A stretch of 64,000 nucleotides of DNA from Capsicum annuum (taxonomy: Eukaryota > Streptophyta > Magnoliopsida > Solanales > Solanaceae): NCBI RefSeq assembly GCF_002878395.1, contig NW_025855986.1, positions 252,179-316,178 of the forward strand, read 5' to 3'. Below, in pieces: positions 1 to 13,321 of the stretch (positions are counted from its first letter, which is position 1; each line of letters starts with the position of its first letter). A program made the translations under genes and the position numbers. The notes under the pieces are model-generated. The model worked only from the letters and a program-made list of their open reading frames with translations, did not search any database and was not told the DNA's origin.

Positions 1-47
1 ATTATGAGCACCATGTAGCATCTACGGTATAAAATCTAAGTGTTACA
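1..47 (+). repeat. 3' tip of the 5' LTR of chromovirus A
   Basis: The first 47 bases match the end of the LTR at 7607-7653 (ATTATGAGCACC then TGTAGCATC) and end in TTACA, four bases before the primer-binding site. The rest of the 5' LTR lies left of the window. Confidence 0.8.
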
Positions 48-51
48 AACA

Positions 52-64
52 TGGTATCAGAGCC
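52..64 (+). promoter_or_regulatory. Primer-binding site (initiator tRNA-Met) of chromovirus A
   Basis: TGGTATCAGAGCC lies four bases after the LTR end. It is the usual plant complement to the 3' end of initiator tRNA-Met, where minus-strand DNA synthesis begins. Confidence 0.9.
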
Positions 65-268
65 CAAGGTTCAACAGAGTCCTAGGAAGTTTGAAAACCA
101 CATCTGGTAGAGTCTGGTACATGAGTGTAGCACGCCAAACTTATGGATAGGAGGCTACGAGATATTTTAGGAAAAGTTTCCCTTCTTTCAGTAATCATGT
201 TATCCGAGTAAGCACAAGCTCAATTTAAAATCCCTGTCTAATCTAAGTTTCTCTTCTATTTACAAAAT

Positions 269-1380
269 ATGCCTCCAAAGAGGACTAAGGGAAGAGAAAC
301 AGGAGATCATCCAGCACCTCAGCCCATCCAACCATATCCCCTGGGTGAACATGTCTCCCATATTAGATTCAGAGCAACTTTCACTACCCTAGCTCATTTT
401 GTGGAAGCTTAGAATGAATGCCCAGTTGTCGTTCCATCCAACCCAGTGGATAGTAATGCTGCATCCAGAATTTGAGACTTCACCGGAATGAACCCACCAT
501 CTTTTACTGGGTCTAAGTCAGATAAGGACCCATAGGAATTTCTTGATCAGGTGCAGAAGGTTACAGATATCATGTCGGTGACAGCTAGTGAGAGTGTTGA
601 TCTAGCTGCATATCAGTTGCAGGATGTGGCTCACTCATAGTTTAAATAGTGAAAGGTAGAAAGGGCTGCAGATAAAGGACCCATAGAATAGAAGGAGTTT
701 GCCACTGCTTTCTTGGACAGGTTCTTCCCACTGGAGTTAAGGGAAGAAAAGGTTCTAGAATTTATTAATCTAAATCAGGGTAACATAATAGTAAAAGAGT
801 ATTCTCTTAAGTTTGCTCAACTAGCTAGATGTGCTTCTCATATGGTTACAGATAGAAGAGCAAAGATGAGTAATTTTATGTCTGGGGTATCCAGGCTCAT
901 GTTCTTTCCTCAACAGATTGAGAAGGACAAGAATAGAAAGAAGGAAAGGGACACCAAGAGAGTAAGAATAGGTAGTTTCAACTTCGCTCAGCCTAAGTCA
1001 GAGGGTAAAAATCATTCTTAGTTTCACTCAATATCCTTAGTTCCAGTTCTATTCTCAGCCAGTCCTCTAGTGCTGAAATTTAGAGATGACAATAGAGATA
1101 GGGCACCAGGCCCTAAACCTCAGGGTAGTGTCAGTAGCGCCCAAACCAATCCCCTTTGTCAGAAATATGGCAGAAATTACCAGGGTATCTACAGATATGG
1201 TAGTGATGTGTGTTTCAGATATGGCAAGACAAGTCACAGAGTTAGAGATTGTCCCCAGTCAGGTTCCCAAGGTCAGCATAATCGGCCCCCAACTTAGTTT
1301 GATTGCCCAAATCAGCATGGTGCCACATCCAGTGCCACCAGTGGGAAATGCCCAAATATAATCTATGCTCTTCAGTCCCA
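269..1380 (+). pseudogene. gag: gag (capsid/nucleocapsid) of chromovirus A, disrupted
   Basis: The start is placed at 269 (MPPKRTKGRE) because elements D and E start the same way (MPPKRRN, MPPKRT). The capsid part is recognisable at 713-1021 (RFFPLELREEKVLEFINLNQG, then EYSLKFAQLARCA). A CCHC zinc knuckle follows near 1225-1262, written here CFRYGKTSHRVRDC, so the second Cys position has become Tyr. In-frame stops (for example near 410, 472 and 640) and frameshifts break it. Gag would package the RNA into cytoplasmic particles; this copy could not. Confidence 0.85.
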
Positions 1381-4300
1381 ACAAGATCAGGAAAGTTCTC
1401 CTAATGTGGTCACTGGTACATTACAAGTTTTCAATTTACATGTTTATGCTTTGCTAGATCGATGAGCTTCTTTGTCCTTTGTTACTCCATATATAGCTAT
1501 TGACTTTGGAGTCAGTCTTAAAATCCTAGAAGATCCTTTCTCAGTCTCTACCCCAGTGGGTAAATATATCATAGCCCAGTGAGTATACAGGAACTGTCCG
1601 GTTATGATATCTTAGAAAGTCACTTCAACAGACTTAGTCAAATTAGAAATAATCAATTTTTATGTCATTCTCTACATAGATTGGCTTTATTCCTTCTATG
1701 CCTCAGTCGACTGAAGGAACAAAATTATCTATTTTTAGTTTATGAATAAGCCTTCCCTAGAGTGGAGGGGTAGTACTTCCGCACTTAGGGGTCAGCTTGT
1801 TTCCTACCAAAGGGCAAGGAAAATAATATCTAAGAATGTGTCTACCATCTCATTTGAGTCTAAGGTTCTAGTTTAGAAACCCCTACTCTTGAGTTAGTAT
1901 TAGTAGCATGTGAATTTTCAGATGTGTTTCCTAAAAATCTTCCCAGAGTTCCTCCCAAGAGGGAAATTGATTTTGGACTCGATCTTCTTCCAGATACACA
2001 ACTCATCTCTATTCCACCATATAGGATGGCACCTATAAAACTCAAGGAGTGAAAAGAACAGTTGAAGGATCTCTAATATAAGGGATTCATCAGACCCGAT
2101 TTATCCCCGTGGGGTGCAGCAGTTCTATTTATGAATAAGAAAAATGGTTCCCTCAAAATATGTATTGACTACCGTCATCTAAATAAAGTCACGATTAAGA
2201 ACAAGTATCCACTTCCCTGAATCATTGACTTATTTGACCAACTTTAGGGTGCCAGTTATTTTTCTAAGATAGACCTCAGATCAGGCTATCGTCAGCTCAG
2301 AGTCAGGGAATGTGACATTCCAAAAATAGCTTTCAGAACTTGGTATGGTCACATAAAATTCTTAGTCATGTCATTTGGTCTTACCAATGCCCCAACATTT
2401 TTCATGGGCTTGATGAACTGTGTGTTCAAGCAGTACTTGGACATGTTCATCATAGTTTTCATAGATGACATTCTTGTCTACTCCCGCAGTGAGCATGATC
2501 ATGCAGACCATCTCAGAATAGTATTATAGACTCTAAAAAAACATCAGTTATTCATTAAATTTAGTTAGTGCAAATTTTGGCTAAGGTCAGTAGCTTTCCC
2601 TAGCCATATCATTTTTGGTTCTGGCATTAAAGTTGATTCCCAAAAGATTGCAACAGTGAGAAACTGGCCCAGACCCATCTCTCCATCAGATGTCCAGAGT
2701 TTCTTAGGCTTGGATGGCTATTACCAATGATTTATGGAGGGATTTTCATCTATTGCATCACCTATGTCCATATTGACTCAAAAAAAGGTCAAATTCCAGT
2801 GGTCAGATTCTTGTGAAAAGAGTTTTCAGGAGTTAAAGGCTCAACTCACTACAGCCCCAGTTTTGACCCTACCAGATGGTTAGGATGGCTTTGTTATGTA
2901 TTTTAATGCTTCCAGAGTTGGTTTAGGGTGTGTTTTGGTGTAGAGAGGTAAGGTCATAGACTATGCCTGTAGACATCTCAAATCCCATGAAAAGAACTAT
3001 CTTACTCATGACCTTGAGTTAGTAGCAGTATTTTTTTCCTTAATTATTTGGAGGAAATATTTGTATGGTGTGTAAGTTGACGTGTTCACAGACCATAAGA
3101 GCCTTTAGTATGTATTTTTTTAGAAAGATCTAAACCTCCATTAGAGAAGGTGGTTGGAGTTGTTAAAGAACTATGATATGAGCATCCTGTATTATCTAGG
3201 TAAAGATAATAAAGTGGTTGATGCTCTTAGTAAGATGTGTATGGGGAGTGTTGCTCACGTGGAGGATGGTAAGAAGAATTTAGATCAGGAAGTTCATCAG
3301 GTTGCCCGACTAGGTGTCCTCTTAGTCGATTCATCAGAAAGTAGCGTATGGGTGTAGAGTAGTTCAAAATCATCCCTAGTTTCCAAGGTGAAAAAAAAGC
3401 AGGATAGGGATCGCAGTCTAGTCAATTTGAAAGAATCAGTCAGAGATCAGAAGGTAGAGGTTTTATCCCAAGGGGGAGATAATGTATTGCATTTCTAGGG
3501 TCGGTTATGCGTGCTAGGTGTAGATTACTTAAGGCAGCGAATTCTAGAAGAAGTGCATGGTGCGCGCCACTCTATTAATCCAGGGGACACTAAGATGTAC
3601 TATAATTTGTGGGAGATCTATTGGTGGAGTGTGATGAAGAGAGACATTATAGAATTTGTGGCTAAGTGCTTAACATGTCAACATGTTAGGAATGAGCATT
3701 AGGAACCTAGTGGGTCCATACAAGAGTTTAGTATTCTCACCTAGAAATGGGATGAGGTGAAGATGGACTTTATGACGGGTTTTCCTTGTACTCATTGTTA
3801 GCACGATTCAATTTGGGTCATTTTAGACAAGATGACCAAATCAACTAATTTTATACCATTCTATACCTCTTATTCAGCCGAGAATTATGCCAAGCTCTAT
3901 GTTAGAGAGTTGGCTAGATTTCATAGTGTTCCATTATCCATTATTTTAGATAGAGGTATGCAAAAGCCTTCCAAAAGGGTCTTGGTACCCAAGTTCATCT
4001 CAGTACAGCCTTTTAACCCCAGATAGATGGTCAGGCAGAGAGGACCATTTAGACTTTAGAAAATATATTGTGAACATGTGCGATTGACTTTAAAGGTAGT
4101 TGGGATAACTACTTGCCTTTGATTGAGTTCATGTACAACAACAACTATCATTCCAGCATTCAAATGGCCCCATTTCAGGCGCTTTATGGTAGAAGGTGCA
4201 GGTCTCCCATCAGTTGGTTTGAAGTGGGTGAGGCCGTAGTGGTAAGGCCTAACTTGGTATGTGATACCTTAGAGAAAGTTTAGTTGAGTAGAGAAAGGCT

Positions 4301-4805
4301 TAAGACTGCTCAGAGCTGGAAGAAATCATACGTAGATATGCATAGAAAGGATCTCGAGTTCAAGATTAGTGATTATATGTACTTAAAAATATCTTCTATG
4401 AAAGAAGTGAGGATATTTGGCAAGAAAGGAAAGCTCAGTACTCGATATATCGGTGCTTATCGAATTCTCAGCTATTTTGGAAAGGTAGCCTACGAACTTG
4501 AGTTACCTTTAGACTTAGCTTCAGTACATATAGTGTTCCATGTCTCCTTGCTTAAGAAACTCGTAGGTGACCCAGCAGCCGTAGTCCCTACAGAGGGCAT
4601 AGATATTCAGAATAGCCTCTCTTACGAAGAGATTCCAGTCGAAATCCTTGATTTTCAAATCCATAAATTGAGGAATAAAGAAATACATCTAGTCAAAGTT
4701 CTTTGGAGGAAACAGTCCATAGAGTGAGCTACTTGGGAAGAAGAAGAAGATATGCGGACAAGGTATCCTCACCTCTTCTCCGAAAACTCAGACTCAGCCT
4801 AAGCT
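1381..4805 (+). pseudogene. pol: pol of chromovirus A (PR-RT-RH-INT-chromodomain), disrupted
   Basis: The domains are in Ty3/gypsy order. The protease active-site region, near 1450, reads LLDR then a stop then ASLSFVTP, in place of LLD-P-GAS. The RT spans about 2040-2580 with [11 protein letters not shown] and the catalytic [10 protein letters not shown]. RNase H is near 2880-3120 ([14 protein letters not shown], then FTDHKSL). The integrase zinc domain is at 3556-3702 (H, H, CLTCQ). The integrase core, at 3780-4060, has LDRG at a catalytic Asp followed by a deletion and frameshift. The 147-codon open stretch 4284-4727 gives the integrase C-terminus and, with its continuation past a stop, the chromodomain. 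Many stops make it a relic. Confidence 0.9.
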
Positions 4806-5139
4806 AACAGTTCTCTTTAAACTTACTCAGTTTCATGCTCAGATTTCCTTTATAAGTTTGGTATCAGTTTCCATTGCTTATCCAGTCATACATTCATGAG
4901 TCAGTTCTATCAGATATTCATGCATCATATATGCATGTTCAGTATAAGAGACTCATCTTATCAGCAATTCCAGTCATGCATTCATGCATCAAATATTCAT
5001 GCTTAGTATGGAATTTTAGTATGTCAGTAATATCAGTCATGAAATCATATTTTAGTTGTGTATGATTGGTACATGAATTCAGTCTATCAGTAGTCTCATT
5101 ATTCTCAGCTCAATTATCCTCATTCGAGAATGAATATTT
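4806..5139 (+). other. Untranslated 3' leader of chromovirus A
   Basis: No domain is visible between the end of pol and the polypurine tract. The stretch is rich in TCAGT and CATGCAT-like words, also abundant in the LTRs of this family. A 63-codon open frame here has no family resemblance. Confidence 0.6.
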
Positions 5140-5154
5140 CCAAGGGGGAGATAT
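5140..5154 (+). promoter_or_regulatory. Polypurine tract of chromovirus A
   Basis: CCAAGGGGGAGATAT sits directly before the LTR start TGTAAAACC. Element D has the same tract on the other strand at 18037-18052. It primes plus-strand DNA synthesis. Confidence 0.85.
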
Positions 5155-7653
5155 TGTAAAACCTCACAAATCCTTAGCTCAACTCAGTCTTTTAAAGCTT
5201 GTTAAGGGGTTCTAGACTTAGAAAATTTTAGCTAAGTATTCATATTTAGTGTCATTTTAGCCTTAAAAAGTTGGCGACTCTATTTCACGACCTCTATGAC
5301 CTTAAAATATCAACCTTTAGGTTGAATCATGATCAGGAGTATCAGTAGGTGTCCTCGAACAAGTTTTAGATTTTTTAAACTTTTTTTAGGCACGTTTGAA
5401 AGTCCAAACCAGTGGATCGACACGATCTCAATGCGTCGCGTCGCCTATTGCGTCGATGAATATTTTTCTCCATCTCCCCAGTGTAAATTTTAATGAACCA
5501 GTGCAAACTCGACAAGGTGCGTTGGCCATCACATCGATGCCAATGATATAATGCATCATTCTGCGCATTTCTAAATCAGTTTTCTATAATTAAAAGTCAT
5601 ATTCCTCAGGGGTATTTGGGTCTTTTACCCTCAATTATCATCCCCAAAGCATGAAATTAAGACCCTTTAGAGGCAAAATTCATTCTCTATTCAGAAATTA
5701 CTCAAGAATAAAAACCTAGGAGATCAAATTTAAAACTCAAGGCTTAAGATTTCAGCATCATTCTTAAAGACTTTAGCAATCAAGGTATGTTAAGTATTCA
5801 TCCAAGGATTTCCTTCCACCCTTGGAGTTTAAGCACCCTTTTCAACTACAAGATAATGAGTTTGATGAATTTCATGGTAGGATTTGAATGTGGATTACCA
5901 TGTTAATGGGGTTTCTAATTCATGATTTAATTGCCATATGCATATGAAATTATTTGTTATATGTGTTTTACAATGTTAATTCATGCTAAAACCCTCAAAT
6001 TGTGAAACTGGTATATGAAATTATGATGCTCGCATGTTGTTTAGTATTATATGCACATCCTATGTCCTCCAAGTATTTGTTGAGTTGATCATGCAAGTTG
6101 AATAGTAAAATTATATCATGTTAGCATGTATTCAATTTTATGTCATGCAAGTGTTTGCTAGAATGTCCTAATGAATGAATGATGATCAACTAATTAGCTA
6201 TCATGTTTTGGGATTGTGCCATGTCTTATAATTTATGTTATTGAGTCCTAGGTGTATTCAGTACCCGAAAATTTAGCTAGTTACTTAGAGCCATGGTCAG
6301 TCATTAAATAGTACCAGTCATGTCACGATCAGTAGAATTTGGTTAGTTACAAAACTCAGGAAAACTCAATAGTACTAAAAAAATCAGTTACATTATTCAT
6401 TTCAAACCTCAGTAGTACTCAGTTGTTTAAAAGAATTCAGTAGTATTCCGTCAGTCCATGGAACCTAGTGAACTCAATTTAGTTCAGTTATACAATACAA
6501 TCCGTAACAGTTTAGTCCAACCTAGAACGGTTTAGAATTCAGTCCAGTGTCTATTCAATTGGGAGTAGGATTCAGCACCAAGTGAACCCAAGGATGGGGA
6601 CTCACCTTCCAGTAGAGGGTGTGATCCTTAGTAGCAGTCCTCACATTCTATAACTACGTAGCCAGCATAGGTTGAGACATTAACCTACCAGTTAGGGTTG
6701 ATGAGGTAGTTTAACCTGCCAGTTGAGGGTTCCATCATTTAGAGCACCTGCCAGACAAGGGTGACTCAGTTTGTCTTTACCCACGACCTGATACTGATAC
6801 TCTTCCAGCTGGGGTTACAGGTTAGACCTTAATCTGTTCAGAGAGGGCAATATCGATTAGATGATTGCTTCCCACACTATCAGTTTCAGTTCCAGTCTCG
6901 GTATAGAACTCAATCCTGTTCTACAGGACCAGGACTATCAGATATAGTCACTCAGTTAAGTATGAAACTCAGCACAGTTCCATAGAATCAGGACTTTCAG
7001 ACATAGTCATTGAGTTCTTAGTAATCAGTACCAGTAAACTCAAATATCAGTTAATCAGTATTCAGAACTCTGTATCCAGTGCTAGCAAGATCTCAGTTAC
7101 ATTTTACATGTTCATGCATGTACTCTCATTCAGCTATACTTATGTCATTCAGTCAGTATTGTTCATGCATATTAACCCATGCATTTCAGCCTACTTTATT
7201 TTGCATACCAGTACATTCAAAGTACTGACGCATACTTTTCTTTTATGCTATAATGTCTTATATCATAGGTTCAGATGCATGGGCTCCCGGTTTTATTTAG
7301 CATTTCAGATATTCAGAAGTCAAACTTAGTGGTGAGTCCTCATAGTCTGAGGATATAATTATTATTTCAGCAGTTCGGAGTTAGTTTGGGACTTGTCCAA
7401 TCAACTCTATGTTTAGATAGTAGAGTCTTTTAGACTAGAGTATTTTCAGTCAGATGTTCAGTTTTGTTATTGATAAACCGCATTCAGTATTTATTTATAG
7501 TATTGAACCTTATGGCCAGTTTTCACCTAATTTTTGCATTTTTATGGTGTTATTATTTTGTTATTGTAGAAGGTACCAATTATGGGTTAGCTTGTGGTCC
7601 TTCGAGATTATGAGCACCGTGTAGCATCCGTGTTACAAACTTGGGGCATTACA
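5155..7653 (+). repeat. 3' LTR of chromovirus A (2499 bp)
   Basis: It starts TGTAAAACCTCAC right after the polypurine tract and ends GGGGCATTACA. Its last 47 bp match positions 1-47. Like other LTRs of this family it carries the word TTAGCTTGTGGTCCTT close to its end. No gene lies inside; open frames of 60-75 codons here are not conserved. Confidence 0.85.
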
Positions 7654-7913
7654 AGATTGTCCCCCAACTCAATTTATAATCTTGGTATGCCAGTTAGATA
7701 AACACTCTTATAGTTACAGTTATAGTTTCAGATTTAGTATAGAACTCAGTTCAGTTTTATAGAATCAGTTCTGTCAGACACAGTCACCCAGCTTAATACA
7801 AAACTTAGTTTAGTTCTACAGGATCAAGACTGTTAGAAATAGTCACTCAGTATTTGTAATTCAGTTATCAGTTACTCAGTTATCATAACTCAGTACTCAG
7901 TTTCAGTAAAAGC

Positions 7914-7962
<49 letters not shown>

Positions 7963-8560
7963 TAGTATTGCATACTCAATATTTTACAGTAGTTATAATT
8001 ATCTATGTACTCTTATTCAGTTACTTCATATCATTCAGTCAGTTATTGTTTATGCATATGAACCCTTGCATTCAGTCTTACCTCATCTAGCATACCAGTA
8101 CATTCCACGTACTGATACATACTTTCTCTTTGTGCTATGATGTCTCATATCATAGGTTCGGATGCTTAGTGTCCCAACCTCACTTAAAAAAATTCAGATA
8201 GCAGCAGCAAATTTAGTAGTGAATCCTTATCTATCAAGGATATACTTTTATTTCAGTAGTTTCAGTATTGCAGTAGTCCAAGTTAGTTGGAAACTTGTCC
8301 CATCAACTCCATATTAGAAAGATCAGTTAGAGGCTTTTTAGACTAGACTAGTTTAGCCATATTCAGTTTTCATATGTTATTTCAGTACTATATTTATCAG
8401 TATTCAGATTATGAATCTTATGGCATTTCAGCCTAATTTTCTATAATATTTTAGTATTATTATTCAGTGTTCACAAAAGGTACCAACCATGGGTTAGCAT
8501 GTGGTCCTTTGGGGTTGTGAGAACTGTATGACATCTGAGGTACAGACTTGAGGTATTACA
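7654..8560 (+). repeat. Right part of a second, related chromovirus LTR (probable host of element A)
   Basis: The sequence starts mid-LTR (CCCAACTCAATTTATAAT, compare CCCAGCTTAGTTTATAAT at 26748-26765). It then follows the same order as the LTR of element E, through TTAGCATGTGGTCCTTTGG to an ATTACA end. The missing left part should lie left of the window if A inserted into it. A TA microsatellite has expanded inside it. Confidence 0.75.
7918..7959. repeat. (TA)n microsatellite
   Basis: About 21 uninterrupted TA units within the LTR fragment. Confidence 0.95.
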
Positions 8561-8604
8561 TATAAGCACATACTAGGGGCTAAACTGAGTTAGGGACGTA
8601 GGGG

Positions 8605-9462
8605 ATATTACAAACACTAACAGAAAAGAGTGTCAAAAATAAAAAAATTGCTTGTTCACATTTTTGTACTTTAGTAGAAATTTGAGACTTAGATCTAGAA
8701 GCTTTGTGTGTGTTTTTTTAGTTTCTAGTGCTAGATCCTTGTTCCTTAGCACTAATACAGTCTAGATCTAAACTTTAAGCTAAACCCGGGTTGGTTTAAG
8801 CCATCCACTATTATTGAGCTTGAGTTTGAAGAAACTTGAAGGTGGATCTCATTTTTGGTAAAGGTGGCTGTGGTATTTTGGACTTGAAAATTCAAAATCT
8901 TTTGTGCTTGAAAAAAGCTCCAATTCTTGAATTTTCACCCTCAAAACCGAATTGCTACCCTCTAGAGTAAATATTGATCAAAAATTCAAAGTTGGAAAAC
9001 AAGAAATTTTTAAAAATCTTGACCAAGCACAAGCTGTCATGTCATCATTTCTATACAACTCATTTTAGGCTCAAATTTTGGATTCTTGATTTCATTTCTT
9101 GTCTCTTTAGTTTCATTTTCTTTGATTCTAGTATTAATTAACAAACTAGTAATCACCTACTAGGTTGTGAGTTAGTTTTGAGTCCATTTCTTTCTTATTA
9201 CCTTTCTTTGTGTGCTTTTAGCTTTTGTGATTCATTGCAGTTCCTTGGATCAAGTCCGAACAAGGTTTCTTTGAGTCTTTCAAATGAAAATCTATTTTGA
9301 GCAAGAGTAGAAATAAATACTCAACTTCCCACAGATTATGAGCCAACTTTCAACACTTGTGAAACCAATTGTGAAGTAACAAAAGAATTGAGAGTGTGAC
9401 TTTTTTTCTTTAACACTAATTTGTTTGTTGTTTTTACTTTTGTTTTCTCTTAGATACCTTGA
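8605..9462 (+). other. 5' leader of element B
   Basis: It is non-coding and matches in patches the leader of element C (about 29,940-31,240, opposite strand). A purine/T-rich stretch precedes the first ATG. No LTR or primer site was found upstream, so the 5' end is truncated near 8605. The 44 bases at 8561-8604 look like another short LTR-end scrap (ending GATATTACA). Confidence 0.55.
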
Positions 9463-10890
9463 CAATGGAAGGAACAACATCACCAACCCTGGATAGTTAT
9501 GGTATTTATGCTACCTCGGATCCTTTTGAAGATTTCTACCAGAACCTTGAAAGGCTACACCAATTGCTTAATCTACCAAAGCCTCCACAAACTGTCACCA
9601 CCCAAACTACCATATACCCTCAAAGTCGAATCTCCACTAACCAAGATGCAAGAATTTTGCCTAGTATCAATTCTTCTTATGTGTAGGTTTAAGATAATAT
9701 ACTTTCATCGGAGGATTCAAGGAGGGTTCCTCAAGAACACATGGCTGATGATCAAATGGAGTTCTTGGCTAAGAATTCCAACTTTGGAAAAAATGATGAA
9801 GAGATGATCCAAGGGAAAAGTCTAGACAAACTCCCTTGTATTGAGAGCTTCCCAAAAAAACAAGTGGGCTTCCATGATATATACCAAGGTGAAGACCTTA
9901 CCTCATGTGAGCTACAAGGTAACAATGCTATCTCCTACACTCCTATAAAATTAGAATATTGTGACGTGGCTAGTAGTATCCAAGTGAATGTAGTTGGTGG
10001 TTTGCCAAAGGATTTGCATAAGCCTTCCCTTTGTGATACTCTTGGCATTGCTAGGTTTCATAAAGATCAAATTCTTGTTGTAAGTAAGCAAGCACTAATT
10101 GACCCTATAGATGACTGAATTAATTATTCTCGTGAGATCAATTTGTGTCCACCTATTTCTAGTACTTGTAAATTTAATGAGGTCTTATTTCCAAGTGATG
10201 AGAATAGTCACACACTAGTTGACAATGTGAAAACCAAGTTGAGTCTAAGTTGGTAGGTGAGTTGCCAAAAACTAGTGAAGGTGTGAACAATGATCAACTT
10301 ACTCATAAATGTAGTCCACTACTTGAGCATGTATATGGAGTACTTGATGAATCTCAAGTTAATGATAATGTTGATAGAGTTGATCATGAGGATAGAAATG
10401 ATTCTTTGAGCATATTGTGTGATGAAAGTATTATTATTAGTTTTGCTCATAGAATTGATGAAAATGAAAATGTTGTGAAGAATGACATATGTCTTTGTGA
10501 GAGTGAACTTGCATGGTTTAAATCTTGACCTTTGGATGGTAATTCTTTCTCAAAGAAAGATTTCATGTGTGAAAATAGTGAGATCAGTCCTTGTATGACA
10601 CCTAGTGATATGCAATGTGATGTATTTAAAGGAAAAGGTAGTAAGCTTAAGATTCACATGTTGTCTTATTTCTTGAAATCCACTAAAAATATAAAATAAA
10701 GTGAAGATTATGCTAACCATTCAATTCTTGATAGTGATCTCCTACTATTGGAAAAAAATGATCACTTGGGTAAGAATAGCTTCAGTTTGCTTGTATGTTT
10801 AGGAAACCCGATAAGTGATTATTCTTGTGAAAATGGTTTTAATTATGAATACTCTGATGCTCATGGTGGTTTGTATCTATGTTAAAATTA
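9463..10890 (+). pseudogene. First part of the element B ORF, unrecognised protein, broken
   Basis: The open frame starts MEGTTSPTLDSYGIY at 9463. It can be followed with a few breaks through 9459-9686 (75 codons), 9741-10118 (125 codons) and 10250-10528 (92 codons). The protein is hydrophilic, rich in Asp, Glu, Ser and Asn, and lacks retroviral motifs. Its composition resembles the middle of the element C ORF, such as the 'SLCD' and 'LVDP/LIDP' spacing. Stops occur near 9684, 10116 and 10254. It runs up to the solo LTR, which split it at 10891. I do not recognise a function; a gag-like packaging role is only inference from its place in an LTR element. Confidence 0.5.
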
Positions 10891-10891
10891 C

Positions 10892-13321
10892 TGCAACAAC
10901 CCGAGACTACCCCTAGTCATTACATGGTGCTTACAGTCCTGAGGGACCACAAGCTAACCCATGAGGTGGTACCTGCTGTGAGCACTGAATAATAACATCA
11001 TAAATGCAGAAAAATACTAATATTGCCATAAGGTTTTATCAACTGGATTCAAAACTAAATTATAAATCTAGAAAGGGAACAACTGTCTAAATCTGAGAAA
11101 ATACTGATAAATTGAATAACTAACTGACTGTAGTGTCTGTAAAGCCTCTAAGACTGGCTGACTGAGAGTTGATGGGACGAGTCCCCAACTAACTCTCTTA
11201 ACTACTGAAATAAAGATATGAAGTAAAGTAATCTGTCCTCAGATGATAAGGACTCACCACTACTAATGTGCTGCTGGTGATCTAAAAATATAGGTGTGAT
11301 TCAGGAACTCAGTATCAGCACCTATTATATAAGACATCATAGCGCAAAAGAAAAAGTAAGCGATCAGTACTTTGAATGTACTAATATGCTAAATGAGGTA
11401 GGCTGATATACAAGGTTTCATGAATGGAAGTAATAAACTATCTGAATATACATGTAGAGCATGAAGTGCTGAGTAGAGAACATAAAATCTATAGGTACTG
11501 AAGATAAGTAAAACATGTAAATACTGTGTATGCATGAGAGTCTAAAAATGCTAAATAATATATGAAAATTTGTAGACACTAAGGATGCAGGACTAACCAT
11601 ATAACATGGATTGAGTAAAATCTATAATTTGAAATACTAAAAATACTGATATCTATATGCCTTGGTCAGACAACACTAAGATTGAATGATTGAACTAGAA
11701 CTATACCTGAGACCATATCTGAGACTGTGGAAGGTGTCATCTAACTGACATTCCCTAATCTAAGCCAATCATGGTCCAACCTATAACCCCAGTTGGAAGG
11801 GTGTTAATATTGTTCCATGGGTACTAACGCTGGTTGTGTGGATCCACTAAACTGTTATAATGTCCAAAGGACTAAGGGTGTCAAGCCTGAACTGGCGGGT
11901 GACCCCTGCGAGATAGTCAAGCCTAATTTGATAGGTGACTGCTCATATCCTATGTTGTCTATGTGGTTCTGGAGTATAGGGACTGCTAATAACGACCCTA
12001 CCTATCTGACGGGGAATTTTCCATCCCTACACTTGCTCGGTGCTAAGCCCTACTCCCAACTGAATGACACTAAAATCTGGACTATTCTGCGTTTAACTGA
12101 CTGTTTTGATCATGCTCATAATATAATCTGAATTTATTCTGTAATATACTGAGACTAGACTAAATAAAAAGCTATGCTTTTTGGGTGTTCAATGCCCCTA
12201 GGACTCAAAACAATGATATTAATATGACACCAAAACTTGGGGAACATGACTTGAAGGCTTTCATAAAACATTTACTCTTATAAGCATTTTATCAAACACT
12301 TGTGGTTCATAGTTTTGTCAAATCATGGAAATACTAAAGGACTGGTATAATTGACATGAAAGTAACATGGAAAACACAAAGTCAGGGTTTAATTCAATAA
12401 ATGATAACACTAAAACATGGGGAATCAAATAACATCAATAATCTCATTGAAACATAGTATGAAATCATAGTTCATGGGAAGTCATGGATGAAATCATAAT
12501 TTAAAACATAGTAAATCTTGAAAAGATAAAAATTTTATAACTTAAAAGGGTGTCTTTGACTCCATGGATGAAATAAATCCATGGAAGAATATCTAATATA
12601 CCTGAGTTACTGAATTTGGAAGGATTGATGGAGAGTTCTTGAGATTTGACCTTGATTCTTGAGAGCTAGAGTTTCTTGTTCTTGAAATAGGAGATTTATA
12701 ATTTTAGAGAAAGTGAATAGTGATGAGTATTTAGGTTAATTAGGGGATAAATTTTGTATTTAGGACGAGGTTAGGGCTTGAGGAAAAGACCTAAATACCC
12801 CTAAACGAATTTTAAAATGTAAGCTAGAAATTGAAATCCCGATTTTTGGCCTTGGCATGATGCACCACTTTCTCTACAAGCCACTGGAAATTGGAAAATT
12901 AGGACCTATAAAAATATCGTGATGGTCCACATTCGTGGTAAGCCTTGGGATGCCATTTTTCCCACCTCCGCGATGCGCCAACATCACGGAGTCCCAATGG
13001 AAATTAACAAACAAGAAATTGGCCTACTTCGTAATGCACCATAATCACGGAGTCACACTGGAAATTGACAATGGTCATTTGGGTTGTCTACACGACGCGT
13101 TAAGAGTTAAACTGATGGTTTTAACGACTGGAACTTAAAATCGCCATAACTTCTTACTCAGTTATTAGATTTTGGGGAATTTTAAATCGTTGGAAAGATA
13201 AGTGAATTTCCTATGAAATGGTAGTATCTAAACAAAAAAGTAATGAGTTTCTCAAAAATTTCATACACGAATACTTATGTATAAGGACTTAAATTATGCT
13301 AGGGAAATGCGGGGTGTTACA
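10892..13321 (-). repeat. Solo chromovirus LTR (2430 bp) with TSD ATTAC
   Basis: On the minus strand it runs TGTAACACCCCGC to CTCGGGTTGTTGCA. It contains, complemented, the family word GGACCACAAGCTAACCCATG near its end. It is flanked by ATTAC at 10887-10891 and 13322-13326, and there is no internal region. This is the signature of insertion followed by LTR-LTR recombination. It splits the ORF of element B. The small open frames inside are not conserved. Confidence 0.9.

Larger units (their letters stand above)
1..7653 (+). mobile_element. Chromovirus A (Ty3/gypsy, Tekay-like), decayed, 5' LTR cut by window edge
   Basis: This LTR retrotransposon reads left to right. The order is 5' LTR tail (1-47), tRNA-Met primer site, gag, protease, reverse transcriptase, RNase H, integrase, a chromodomain-like C-terminus, polypurine tract and a 2.5-kb 3' LTR. 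Integrase lies downstream of RT, which makes it Ty3/gypsy. The C-terminal motif LRNKEIHLVKVLW followed by TWEEEEDM is what places it with chromoviruses; the long LTRs suggest the Tekay/Del branch. Stops and frameshifts run through every domain, so it cannot move by itself. Its right LTR end abuts the middle of another LTR, so A probably inserted into an older related element. Confidence 0.9.
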